DNA of 64,000 nucleotides from Candidatus Helarchaeota archaeon. GTDB taxonomy: Archaea; Asgardarchaeota; Lokiarchaeia; Helarchaeales; RDOG01. Shown piece after piece: positions 49,929-58,441 of the stretch. The stretch is from positions 26,705-90,704 of the forward strand of contig JALGVI010000011.1 of assembly GCA_029838215.1 (NCBI GenBank), read 5' to 3'. Numbering within the stretch: the stretch's first letter is position 1; each line of letters begins with the position of its first letter. The position numbers and the translations under genes were made by a program. The notes under the pieces were generated by a model. That model did no database searches. It saw only the letters and a program-made list of their open reading frames with translations, and was not told where the DNA came from.

Positions 49929-50534
49929 TTAATTATCAAAACTTTCTTCAGATACTCCCTTCGCAGAAATCATGATCAGGTCAATTCCATTTCCGGAAAG
50001 AGGATCTCTTTCTATTGCTGATCGAATTGCTTTCAGGACGAGTTGCTTGCCTTCATCTATTGTCATGTCCTCCTTGTAATCCTCTTCTAATACCCCTATC
50101 GCAACTTGCGATCCCGTTCCAATGGCAGCATACACGTCATCGATAATTGCTCCAACGAGATCAATGGAAAACAAATGAGCTCCTTCATGATCGAAGCCTG
50201 CAACCAACGTGTCGGTGAAATATGGAAAAATCCGTCTACTATACATTATTCCTGACATTAATTTCACGAGGCTTTTAACGCTGATTTTTCTGTCATGATC
50301 GAGCGTGAAAAGATTATTATATGCCTTTAACAAGCCCTGTACGACTTGAAAGTCCGATACCAATCCCGCACAAGCGATACCAACTGAATCTGAAATTTTA
50401 AAAACCTTTTTTCCAGTCTTACTCAAAATCCTACCGCCAAAATGAACCTTCTTTTCAGCTCCTAATACAATACCGTCCTTGCAAACGACACCAACAGTAG
50501 TAGCCCCTGGGGCCCATTGAATTCCAAAACTCAT
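49929..50534 (-). CDS. psmB: Proteasome beta-type subunit lacking the catalytic Thr1
   Basis: A 201-residue beta-subunit homologue. From residue 11 it aligns column for column with active archaeal beta subunits (TTTVGI...KDAVIMATE... versus ATTVGVVCKDGIVLGAEKK), keeping Glu17 and Lys33, GTGSQVAIGVLEEDY, and SAIERDPLSGNGID. However, the residue following Gly, which should be Thr1, is Ala (codon GCT). If the alignment is right the subunit cannot self-process or cut peptides, like the inactive beta subunits of eukaryotes. Ten residues lie before the site. ATG start at 50534; downstream T-rich DNA. An active beta subunit would have to be encoded elsewhere. Confidence 0.93.
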   Translation of the reverse strand: MSFGIQWAPGATTVGVVCKDGIVLGAEKKVHFGGRILSKTGKKVFKISDSVGIACAGLVSDFQVVQGLLKAYNNLFTLDHDRKISVKSLVKLMSGIMYSRRIFPYFTDTLVAGFDHEGAHLFSIDLVGAIIDDVYAAIGTGSQVAIGVLEEDYKEDMTIDEGKQLVLKAIRSAIERDPLSGNGIDLIMISAKGVSEESFDN

Positions 50535-50689
50535 TAAAATAAATCTCCTAAAACTTAATGGTTAAAAAGATGTAATATTTAATCGTTATAAAATTTTTTA
50601 CTAAATACAAATTGAAAACGTCATCCTAATCTAAATATGGCACTAAATTTTGATGATCAATGTCGTTTTCTGAGGAATGATAAATAAAA

Positions 50690-50959
50690 ATGCCGAGTCA
50701 GATACAAGCCATATTAAACCGAATTCGTTGGGACGATCAATTAAAATCCGTCCGCTCTGAAATCTCGATTACCTACATTCATCGCGGTGCCAAGAACGAT
50801 AAAAAAACAATTTTCTACTCCGAGATAGAAGATATCCTGCCTGCTTTTTTTACCATGAAAAACGAGACGCTTCCTGATGAAAAGACAAATATTCCATTTC
50901 ATCGGATTTTAGAAATCAAGAACATCAAAACAGGAGAAGTCCTATATAAAAAGAAATGA
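50690..50959 (+). CDS. DUF504 (UPF0248) protein
   Basis: An 89-residue protein with all the marks of the DUF504/MJ1316 family: ILNRIRWDD at the N-terminus, YIHRGAKNDKKTI, and IPFHRILEIKNIKTGEVLY at the end. The domain is thought to recognise RNA cyclic ends, by its fusion partners in other species. It precedes nog1 by 15 bases on the same strand and is probably co-transcribed with it. Confidence 0.88.
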   Translation: MPSQIQAILNRIRWDDQLKSVRSEISITYIHRGAKNDKKTIFYSEIEDILPAFFTMKNETLPDEKTNIPFHRILEIKNIKTGEVLYKKK

Positions 50960-50974
50960 AGTGATTTAAAGGCA

Positions 50975-51997
50975 ATGGACGTAAAAAAACACCCTTATAA
51001 CATTCGATACATCCCGAGAGCACAGGATCTACTTGATTGGTCGTTTCGCCACGCTTCTAAATTAAAAAAGAAGACGTTTAAGAAGGAAACTCCATTCTAC
51101 GTGAAAGCACGAATCCGTGAATTAGCTCGAATTAAATCCGTGTCGCAATACCTCGTGAATAAATTGACAAAGATCGTGAAATCGTATCCATCCATTGATA
51201 ATTTGCATCCATTTTACTCGGAGCTAACACGCGAAGTCATTAACGTGGATGAAACAAAAAAAGCACTGGCAGCAATAACAGGAACGATTCAAGTTATTGA
51301 GAAGATCACGCGGCAGATCAAATCGAAAATTAAGGAATCTGTTGATCCAAACGTTATAGGTAAATATAGAATCAGTTTCTATGGACGTATATCTTCTGTT
51401 ATCCGAAAAATTGATAAACATCTCATTCTGTTGCGAAATTATCGAAAAATTTTGGTAAAGCTCCCATTTATTGATACAGCTCAGTTCTCCGTTGTCGTGG
51501 CAGGCTATCCGAATGTCGGCAAGAGCTCTCTCGTCAGGCTGGTCTCCAGTGCTTCTCCTGAAGTAAGTTATTATCCGTTTACAACCAAAAAAATTGTCGT
51601 CGGTCATTTCGTGCACGCACATCAAAAAATCCAAATCATCGATACGCCGGGAATTCTTGACCGTCCTTTGGCTAAGCGGAACAAGATCGAATTACAAGCA
51701 ATCACGGCACTGAAATATCTTGCAAATGTCATCTTCTTCATAATAGATCCATCTGAATCTTGCGGATACTCATTGGAAAGTCAGGTCCATCTCTTGAATG
51801 AAATCAAAAACTATTTTCCATCCATTCCATTAGTTCTCTTCTTAAATAAAATTGATATAACGGCTCCCGAGCAGCTTGGTAACGCAGAAAAAGCCCTATC
51901 GGCAGAAACCTTCCAAAAAATCGTGCTTACAAGTGAAGAAAACGCACCAGAACTCATTAACATCATTATTGAACACATGAAAAATGGAACGCGTTAA
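50975..51997 (+). CDS. Nog1-family GTPase (large-subunit assembly)
   Basis: A 340-residue GTPase. The N-terminal 160 residues are the helical Nog1 domain (YNIRYIPRAQDLLDWSFRHASK). The G domain follows: GYPNVGKSSLVRLVSSASPEV, the switch segment YPFTTKKI, DTPGILDRP, and NKIDI. Archaeal and eukaryotic Nog1 act in assembly of the 60S/50S ribosomal subunit. There are no eukaryotic C-terminal extensions. ATG at 50975 immediately after DUF504. Confidence 0.94.
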   Translation: MDVKKHPYNIRYIPRAQDLLDWSFRHASKLKKKTFKKETPFYVKARIRELARIKSVSQYLVNKLTKIVKSYPSIDNLHPFYSELTREVINVDETKKALAAITGTIQVIEKITRQIKSKIKESVDPNVIGKYRISFYGRISSVIRKIDKHLILLRNYRKILVKLPFIDTAQFSVVVAGYPNVGKSSLVRLVSSASPEVSYYPFTTKKIVVGHFVHAHQKIQIIDTPGILDRPLAKRNKIELQAITALKYLANVIFFIIDPSESCGYSLESQVHLLNEIKNYFPSIPLVLFLNKIDITAPEQLGNAEKALSAETFQKIVLTSEENAPELINIIIEHMKNGTR

Positions 51998-52059
51998 AAA
52001 GCAAACGATATTTTTGAAAATCTTAAAGAAAAGAGAAAAAATTGGAAAATAGATTCACT

Positions 52060-52590
52060 CTATTCTTCTTTCTCATCAAACATTTTCTTGAATTGTTTAC
52101 CATTTCCCACGTAGAACTGAATTCCAGCCCCGATCTTTCTTGCATCACGTTTTTTAAGCTCCTTCACGCGCTCGCCTAAGACATTTCCTGCATACAAACC
52201 CATTGTTTCGAGCTTCCCGCGAGCTACAGCACCTGCCGCAACGATGATATTATCCTCGATTTCGTGATTTTGAAGGACAGTCGCAGAAATTCCGATCATT
52301 ACATTATTTCCGATAGAACCGGGACCGTGCACCATCGCGCAATGCCCCATTAGAACATCATCACCAATTATAAGACGACTTCCGGGCTCTGTATGGATGA
52401 CCACGTTCTCTTGTATGGAGCAATTCTTGCCTATTTTTATGGTTCCCGCTTCAGCACGAATTACGGCGTTAAACCATACATTCGTGCCTTCATCAATTTC
52501 CACATCGCCGATTATGGTGGCATTAGGTGCCACGAACACGGATGGATGAATCTTGGGTTCCTTACCCGTAAATGGACTTTTTACTATCAT
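52060..52590 (-). CDS. Gamma-carbonic anhydrase-like left-handed beta-helix protein
   Basis: About 176 residues from ATG 52590, preceded by AGGAAATGA; a longer frame from 52674 has an atypical N-terminus. Hexapeptide repeats (VFVAPNATIIGDVEI, VWFNAVIRAEAG, IGKNCSIQENVVIHTEPG) form a left-handed beta helix. The metal-binding histidines are present: VVIHTEPG and GHCAMVHG. It belongs to the YrdA/CamH group, which includes carbonic anhydrases and related acetyltransferase-like proteins; the true activity is uncertain. The C-terminal helix ends KKMFDEKEE. Confidence 0.9.
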   Translation of the reverse strand: MIVKSPFTGKEPKIHPSVFVAPNATIIGDVEIDEGTNVWFNAVIRAEAGTIKIGKNCSIQENVVIHTEPGSRLIIGDDVLMGHCAMVHGPGSIGNNVMIGISATVLQNHEIEDNIIVAAGAVARGKLETMGLYAGNVLGERVKELKKRDARKIGAGIQFYVGNGKQFKKMFDEKEE

Positions 52591-52690
52591 GTTCTCATTT
52601 CCTAAATGATCTTGCAATTGAAAATTCGAAAATCTCGTAAATGAATTTAATAATTTAGTTTTAAAATTTTTCAAAATCGTTTCTGATAAG

Positions 52691-53011
52691 TCAAGCGATC
52701 GTTATCTCGATAATTTCAGCATTTCGTAGGTGAATGAAAATCTGTTTTGAAGATTCATCAATTTGAACGGATCTAACCTGAGAAAATGGAATATTTAGCG
52801 AATAATTCGTACGTCCATCTTCATTAAGGAATTTCATCCGTAATAACTTGCCCGATTCACGCTTCAAAACACGCATCCAAGTAAAACCTCGTGCGAGATT
52901 ATGGTAAGTCACCTGAACTTCCGTAGACAATCTCAACATGATTTGCTTGATTCGGACATTCTCCCCATTTAAATACCGATAAGCATCCTGCAAATTCGTA
53001 AATTTATTCAC
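52691..53011 (-). CDS. Unrecognised small beta-rich protein
   Basis: A 106-residue ORF with a helix at the N-terminus followed by alternating strands (RIKQIMLRLSTEVQVTYH; LLRMKFLNEDGRTNYSLNIP; QIFIHLRNAEIIEITIA). The layout might suit a small OB- or Sm-like barrel. ATG start. It is 16 bases from the end of the gamma-CA-like ORF's longest frame and may share its transcript. No family recognised. Confidence 0.65.
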   Translation of the reverse strand: MNKFTNLQDAYRYLNGENVRIKQIMLRLSTEVQVTYHNLARGFTWMRVLKRESGKLLRMKFLNEDGRTNYSLNIPFSQVRSVQIDESSKQIFIHLRNAEIIEITIA

Positions 53012-53506
53012 CTCAATTATTAATTTCTCATTATGAGTTTATAAAATAAATGAAACAAATTCGTGACACAAAAAAAACGGAAAAACACGTTCGTTCACCA
53101 AAGAACTGATTTAAGCCATTCAAATACAAGCAGATTCAACTCGGAGAGACAAGAGGCGGTGGAATGAAAAAGAAAAAAAAATCACGCCGACAAAAAAATA
53201 TTAATGGTTTTATTATTCCTGTGAAATCAGTCATCTCGCTCGAAAAAAGGACTTGAAATCACTTCCGTGATGACCGCCCGCGGTGCCTGCCGTCTAAAAT
53301 GCATGTAAAAGTGGAAATATCGCAAGCAAATAAATAAAGCAAAACATTCTTATTGTTTTTTTCTATTGACGTTTTATCAGTTTATTTGGGTTTGACCATT
53401 TTGATGGCATTAGAGAGAATAATTAATCGAAGATGTCATGCTGTTGATTTTTTTTTAGTTTCAAATCCAGAGAATAATATCAAAAATTAGTTTTAGAGTG
53501 GATTCC
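53012..53506. other. Intergenic region with a hairpin and a very short basic ORF
   Basis: About 495 bases. AT-rich with a purine-rich stretch. A 30-codon ORF (53164-53256, MKKKKKSRRQKNI and onward), preceded by AGAGGCGGTGGA, ends in TGA; the frame then stays open for 26 more codons to TAA. Just beyond the TGA is a hairpin TCAC/GTGA (about 53259-53270). Given a Sec-decoding organism this was checked as a selenoprotein, but the context (RT-TGA-NH) does not resemble a known one. A promoter for the ketosynthase gene is expected near 53370-53480. Nothing firmer. Confidence 0.4.
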
Positions 53507-54943
53507 ATGGTAGGTATCAGTAATTATGGGATTTACATTCCCAAATATGTCTTGGAAAGAAAGGCTATTTCTGCCGCGTGGGATTTTCCAAAAGCCCCGG
53601 GTACGAAAAGCGTGGCAAATTACGATGAGGACAGCATCACCATGGCAGTAGCTGCTGGATTTAGTGCGATAGAAGGTATCGATCCCAAATCGATCGATGG
53701 TTTATATTTTGCGAGCACGACAGCACCTTTTGCAGAACAACAGAATGCTTCCTTTATTGCAACGGTTTTAGACCTTCCTGAAAAGATTCAGACCGCAGAT
53801 TTCACTAGCACGACGAAATGTGGAACCTCGGCACTCCGAGAAGCATATAACAGCATTAAATCTGGAAACGCTAAAAATATCCTCGTAGTATGCGCGGATA
53901 AAAGAGATCCTGAACCTCAAACGATGTACGAATTCGCTTATGGCGATGGTGCAGGTGCAGTATTGGTTACTGCAGACAATGGAATTGCTTCCATTGAAGG
54001 ATACATCTCAAATACTAAATATACAGTCGGACCTTGGCGACGGGCATTTGACCCCTATATCCAATCAATGGAGGTCAAGCACGAACTCAAGTATGGTTAC
54101 ATGCCTGCCTTAATTGGTTCTTTGAAGGAGCTCATGCAGAAGTATGAGATTAATCCTGATGAAGTGAATAAGGCGGTATATTACTCTCCCGACCCACGAT
54201 CTCATGGACGAGTTGCAAAGGCATTGAAATTACCATCTAAAGCAATGGTTGATTCCATGTTCTTGCAAATATCGAATACAGGATCACCATTGGTCTTCCA
54301 GATGCTCTACATGGCATTTGAAAAGAGTGGACCTAATGCAAACATTCTACTTGCAGGATATGGCGATGGTGCGGATGCATTTTGGTTAAAAACGACTGAT
54401 AAAATCAGAGACGTCGTTGGAACAAAGCTGAAATCACGGAAAATCTTCAAGAAACTTGAACCACTCCCGACATATACGCAATATCTGAAAAACCGACTTG
54501 TCCTTAAGGGTAAGAATTTTTTCACGAGAAAATCTTCTCCCGTGACCGTTTGGCGGGATACCAAATCATTATTCCAATGGTACGGCATAAAATGCAAGAA
54601 GTGCGGTGTTGTTTCTTACCCCGTTCAAACTGGGTGTATAGAATGCGGATCAAGTGACTTCGATGTTATCAAATTACAGAAAAAAGGAAAGATCTTTACA
54701 TTCACGCTTGACCATTTGGTTGGCGGCGAATATTTAAACACGCCTGTTCCACGCTGCGTCATTGATTTAGAAAATGGCGGTCGAGTCTTGGCAGACATGA
54801 CAGACGGACATCCAAAAGACGCGGAAATTGGTCTGGAAGTCGAAATGACGTTCCGAAAGGTCAATGAAGGAGGAGGCAAGCATAATTATTATTGGAAATG
54901 TCGCCCATTAGCGGGCAAAAAGAAAAAGGAGGCTGCAGAATAA
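53507..54943 (+). CDS. HMG-CoA synthase-like ketosynthase fused to a DUF35 OB-fold
   Basis: 478 residues from ATG 53507. Residues 1-310 form a thiolase-fold ketosynthase of the HMG-CoA synthase type (GIYIPKYVLER; DEDSITMAVAA; TKCGTSALREA with the nucleophile Cys; AYGDGAGAVLV). Residues 365-475 hold a zinc ribbon (KCKKCGVVSYP; CIECGSSDF) and an OB fold of DUF35 (TFTLDHLVGGEYLNTPVPRCVIDLENGGRVLADM). In archaea DUF35 is generally a separate protein that clamps thiolase to HMG-CoA synthase; here it is fused. The segment that holds the catalytic His in true HMGCS reads YYSPDPRSHGR, so mevalonate-pathway function is unsure. The thiolase gene starts at the next base after the stop. Confidence 0.85.
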   Translation: MVGISNYGIYIPKYVLERKAISAAWDFPKAPGTKSVANYDEDSITMAVAAGFSAIEGIDPKSIDGLYFASTTAPFAEQQNASFIATVLDLPEKIQTADFTSTTKCGTSALREAYNSIKSGNAKNILVVCADKRDPEPQTMYEFAYGDGAGAVLVTADNGIASIEGYISNTKYTVGPWRRAFDPYIQSMEVKHELKYGYMPALIGSLKELMQKYEINPDEVNKAVYYSPDPRSHGRVAKALKLPSKAMVDSMFLQISNTGSPLVFQMLYMAFEKSGPNANILLAGYGDGADAFWLKTTDKIRDVVGTKLKSRKIFKKLEPLPTYTQYLKNRLVLKGKNFFTRKSSPVTVWRDTKSLFQWYGIKCKKCGVVSYPVQTGCIECGSSDFDVIKLQKKGKIFTFTLDHLVGGEYLNTPVPRCVIDLENGGRVLADMTDGHPKDAEIGLEVEMTFRKVNEGGGKHNYYWKCRPLAGKKKKEAAE

Positions 54944-56134
54944 ATGGGACACATACGTGGTGGAGGAATTCGAGATAAAGTAGCCATCATCGGTGTTGGC
55001 GCAACAAAATTTGGAGAAAATTGGGATTGGGATCAATATACCATGCTTCACATGGCAGCTGAAGAAGCATTTGCCGATGCAGGTATTAAGGATCCTCAAG
55101 AAGAAATTGATGCCATCTGGTGTGGTATCCAGTATTACTTCACCGGTCTATCTGGTGGAACTGCTGCAGATAGCCTTCGGCTTTATGGCAAGCCCGTGAC
55201 GCGGGTTGAGAACTATTGTGCATCAGGAATGGACTCCTTCCGAAATGCCTGTTATGGCGTGGCTTCGGGAGTAGCTGACATCGCCCTTGCTACAGGCGTG
55301 GAAAAACTATTGGATGAAGGATCTGCGGGGCTTCCAGGCTTTCGAGAATTTGGTCATCCGACACTTCCATTGCCTAGTGCTCCTGCAATGTTTTCCATGG
55401 CTGCGACAAGATGTTTTCATGAATACGGATGGACTAAAGAGGATTTAGCACGTGTGGCAGTAAAAAATCATAAGAATGGTGCCAAGCATCCTAAAGCGCA
55501 TTTTAGACGACCCATTACACTTGAAGATGCAATGAATGCACCAATGATTGCCGATCCTCTTGGTAGATTCGATTGTTGTGCCATGTCAGACGGTGCGGCG
55601 GCAATCGTGATCACGACACCAGAAATCGCAGAAAGTTTCGCCCACGCCAGCGATTACGTGTTAGTTAAAGCAAATGCCGTTTCGGTTCATACTAACTCGC
55701 CTTGGTATGTTCCTTCGTATCCCTTCACGGGCTTCCCTTCGACTCAACAAGCTGCGAAAGCTGCATATAAAGAAGCCGGCATTACCGACCCAAAGAAAGA
55801 AATTGATTGTTGTGAAGTTCATGACTGCTTCACGATCACAGAATTGGTAAATTGTGAAGATCTTGGGTTCGTGCCTCGCGGAACCGCTGCTCAATGGTAT
55901 AAGGATGGTGGGCCTGAGGTCGATGGTGACGTGTCGGTTAATACAAGTGGTGGCTTGAAGTGCTTCGGGCATCCAATTGGTGCAACGGGTTGCCGGATGA
56001 TCTATGAAGTTTCTCGCCAAGTTCAGGGTCGTGCTGAAGGAATGCAACGCAAAGATGCAAAAATCGGGTTATGTCATAACCTCGGTGGCGCATTTACGGT
56101 AGCCGCAGTCACGATTTTGGGACAACGAGATTAA
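54944..56134 (+). CDS. Thiolase-like acyl-CoA acetyltransferase (SCP-x type)
   Basis: A 396-residue thiolase-fold protein. The nucleophile Cys is in VENYCASGMDSFRNA; CEVHDCFTITELV and SGGLKCFGHPIGATG carry the other active-site residues (His, and the GHPxGATG loop). The family includes archaeal acetoacetyl-CoA thiolases that channel product to HMG-CoA synthase via DUF35, and also thiolases of beta-oxidation-like pathways. Starts directly after the ketosynthase stop, so stoichiometric expression is likely. A T-rich stretch after the stop (56142-56163) could end transcription. Confidence 0.93.
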   Translation: MGHIRGGGIRDKVAIIGVGATKFGENWDWDQYTMLHMAAEEAFADAGIKDPQEEIDAIWCGIQYYFTGLSGGTAADSLRLYGKPVTRVENYCASGMDSFRNACYGVASGVADIALATGVEKLLDEGSAGLPGFREFGHPTLPLPSAPAMFSMAATRCFHEYGWTKEDLARVAVKNHKNGAKHPKAHFRRPITLEDAMNAPMIADPLGRFDCCAMSDGAAAIVITTPEIAESFAHASDYVLVKANAVSVHTNSPWYVPSYPFTGFPSTQQAAKAAYKEAGITDPKKEIDCCEVHDCFTITELVNCEDLGFVPRGTAAQWYKDGGPEVDGDVSVNTSGGLKCFGHPIGATGCRMIYEVSRQVQGRAEGMQRKDAKIGLCHNLGGAFTVAAVTILGQRD

Positions 56135-56186
56135 AATCCCCAATCTTTTTTTTTAATTTTTTTACAAGACATGACGATTTAAACGA

Positions 56187-56384
56187 TTACATGCCCGTAT
56201 AATCTTCCAATATTTCTCCAATTGATTTTAGAACATCATCTTCAGACATGATATATACGGATTTTTCTTGAAGCTTAGGGCCAGTGAGATCCGATGGAAT
56301 GCCCAACAATTCAATTTCAGCATATGATGCCCTATTTCTTTCATTTAAATATTGATATTTATCTTGATACCTACTTTTTTGCAA
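56187..56384 (-). CDS. Small hypothetical protein with strong ribosome site
   Basis: 65 residues, TTG start at 56384 with a near-perfect Shine-Dalgarno AGGAGGT (56391-56397, minus strand) at good spacing, which is the main reason to accept it. Composition is polar and mostly helical (YQDKYQYLNERNRASYAEIEL) and it ends SIGEILEDYTGM. No family recognised. Converges with the thiolase gene. Confidence 0.65.
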   Translation of the reverse strand: MQKSRYQDKYQYLNERNRASYAEIELLGIPSDLTGPKLQEKSVYIMSEDDVLKSIGEILEDYTGM

Positions 56385-56723
56385 GATATAACCTCCTACC
56401 CAGAAATAAAAACGTTTTTTAATTCAATATAAGCTGGTTTATAATATCCTCGATCAGCTATAAAAATATGTTGAATTCATCAGGTAAATGTTGCAAGCAT
56501 GTATTGCAAATTTGCAGTGAATCGCCGTGCACTAGATTTTTCTTTCGAGTCGTCAGTTATCGCTCTAAATTTAATTTAAAGTTAGTAACAATTGAAAGAA
56601 GTGGAATTTTCAAGATGGAATTCGTTCATTTTGAAACAGAAATATTAAATATCGTTGATGAACGATCTATTTCCTCCTCTCAAGTTGTTTCATGAAAGAC
56701 ATGTCATTTCGGTGAAATGAGTC
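56385..56723. other. Intergenic region upstream of argH
   Basis: AT-rich divergent region of about 340 bases between the small protein and argH. A 75-codon plus-strand ORF (56468-56695) has no ribosome site and a composition unlike a protein, so it is not called. GGTGAAATGA (56711) is the ribosome site of argH. Confidence 0.45.
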
Positions 56724-58229
56724 ATGGTAAGAAAAAAAGCCTGGAGTGGTCGATTCCAAAAAGACCTTCAAGATGATGTTGAGCAGTATCTTTGCCAAGA
56801 GGATTTGATATTTGATGAAAGGCTCATCAAGTATAGCATTCTGGGTACGGAAGCTCATGACATAATGCTTTATGAAATCGGTGCTATAAAAAAACAGCAT
56901 TTGAAAGCAATTCTTAAGGAATTAGAAGTATTAAAAGAGATTACAACGCAAGGAAAGTTCCATTTGGACTTGAAACATGAAGACGTGCAAATGAACATTG
57001 AGCAATTTGTGACCGATCAAATTGGACGAGAAATTGCTGGAATGATCCATTTGGCTCGGAGTAGAAATGACCAAGTTTTAGTGGATCTACGGTTGTATCT
57101 GCGGGAGGAACTCATTCAATTGATAGACATCGTTATCGAAACCTGTGCAACGTTCCTGCATAAGGCGGAAGAAACTTTAAACATTGTCATGCCTGGTTAT
57201 ACACACCTTCAACATGCACAACCTATTACTTTCGGATTTTGGTGTGTTAGCAACGCAGATGGTCTGATGCGAGTTCTGGATCGACTAGATGAAGTCTATA
57301 AACGGGTAAACCAAAACCCGCTTGGTGCAGGAGCACTTGCAGGAGTTAGTTGGCCGATAGATCGACAATTGACGACAAAGCTCTTGGGATTCGATGGAAT
57401 TCAGGAAAACGCGCTTGATGTTGTTTCATCAAGGGGAGAAATTTCTGCAGAAATCGTCTTCGTGCTGACACTCCTAATGAATCACCTGAGCAAAATTGCC
57501 AATGATTTGATCCTCTGGAGCACGCATGAATTTGGAATGATAACGTTTGACGATAGCTATGCAACGGGAAGCTCAATCATGCCTCAGAAGAAAAACCCCG
57601 ATGTCTGTGAGATCATGCGTGCTAAAGCAAGTAAAGTGGGTGGATGGTTATACCAAATCATCAATGTCTTGAAGGGAATGCCCATGGGTTATAATAGGGA
57701 TTTTCAAGAGACAAAGGGTCCCACCATGTTGGCCCTAGACGTGGCGAAAGATTCTACTAAAATCTTGCAGGGTGTCATAAAAACGATTTCAATTAATGAA
57801 AAGAGAATGCTAGAGTTAGCGGGTGCCAATTTCACAACGGCAACAGACTTAATTGACCTTCTGATGAAGAAAACAGGAGTTTCATTCAGAACTTCTCACG
57901 AAATGGTAGGGAAAATCGTCAATGAATGCGTTAAACAGAATATAACACCGAGCAAACTGACTTTCAGCGTTATTAAGCCCATCTTGGAGAAAAAAGGTAA
58001 GCTAAACATAATAATTGATGATAAAGAAATACAAGAGATACTCGATCCACGGGAAGCCATTAAGAAAAAGGCACATGTCGGTGGCACTGCACCTCAAGAA
58101 GTAAAACGAATGATTTCCGAGAGGAAAAATAAAATTCTTGAATTCAAAGAAAGAAATTTATCTAAGAAAGATAAAATTAATTTTTCTCTGAACGAGCTAC
58201 AAAAATTGGTTAATGAACATATGAAATGA
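56724..58229 (+). CDS. argH: Argininosuccinate lyase
   Basis: A 501-residue member of the fumarase/aspartase superfamily. The signature GSSIMPQKKNPDVCEIMR is complete, with the catalytic Ser in its mobile loop, along with HLARSRNDQVLVDLRLYLRE and GYTHLQHAQPITFG near the active-site His. It cleaves argininosuccinate to arginine and fumarate. It opens a run of LysW-type genes; its stop overlaps the region in front of lysW, and the five genes are read in the same direction, so this cluster is for arginine, perhaps with lysine. A C-terminal extension of about 40 residues beyond the usual end is helical. Confidence 0.96.
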   Translation: MVRKKAWSGRFQKDLQDDVEQYLCQEDLIFDERLIKYSILGTEAHDIMLYEIGAIKKQHLKAILKELEVLKEITTQGKFHLDLKHEDVQMNIEQFVTDQIGREIAGMIHLARSRNDQVLVDLRLYLREELIQLIDIVIETCATFLHKAEETLNIVMPGYTHLQHAQPITFGFWCVSNADGLMRVLDRLDEVYKRVNQNPLGAGALAGVSWPIDRQLTTKLLGFDGIQENALDVVSSRGEISAEIVFVLTLLMNHLSKIANDLILWSTHEFGMITFDDSYATGSSIMPQKKNPDVCEIMRAKASKVGGWLYQIINVLKGMPMGYNRDFQETKGPTMLALDVAKDSTKILQGVIKTISINEKRMLELAGANFTTATDLIDLLMKKTGVSFRTSHEMVGKIVNECVKQNITPSKLTFSVIKPILEKKGKLNIIIDDKEIQEILDPREAIKKKAHVGGTAPQEVKRMISERKNKILEFKERNLSKKDKINFSLNELQKLVNEHMK

Positions 58230-58243
58230 ACGGTGATGAAATA

Positions 58244-58414
58244 ATGAAAGCAACGTGTCCAGATTGCTTCTACGAATTCGAATTGAGCGAGGACGTGATG
58301 AAGGGAGAAGTCATCACTTGTGATGATTGTGGTGCACAATTAGAAGTCGTGGAAATTGAACCTGAAATAAAGCTCCAAGTTGCCGAGGTTGAAGAAGAAG
58401 ACTGGGGCGAATAA
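58244..58414 (+). CDS. lysW: Amino-group carrier protein LysW
   Basis: A 56-residue acidic protein from ATG 58244 (GGTGAT upstream); an in-frame ATG at 58226 is less likely. The N-terminus has a zinc ribbon (CPDCFYEF, later CDDCGAQL) and the C-terminus the conserved EDWGE, whose terminal glutamate carries the substrate amino group. LysW protects glutamate or alpha-aminoadipate during synthesis of arginine/ornithine or lysine. Confidence 0.96.
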   Translation: MKATCPDCFYEFELSEDVMKGEVITCDDCGAQLEVVEIEPEIKLQVAEVEEEDWGE

Positions 58415-58441
58415 ACTCAAAATTAACTCCCGTGAACTGGA

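Noticed and set aside
56468..56695. 75-codon plus-strand ORF upstream of argH
   Set aside because: No ribosome site, irregular composition, and it occupies the likely promoter region of argH.
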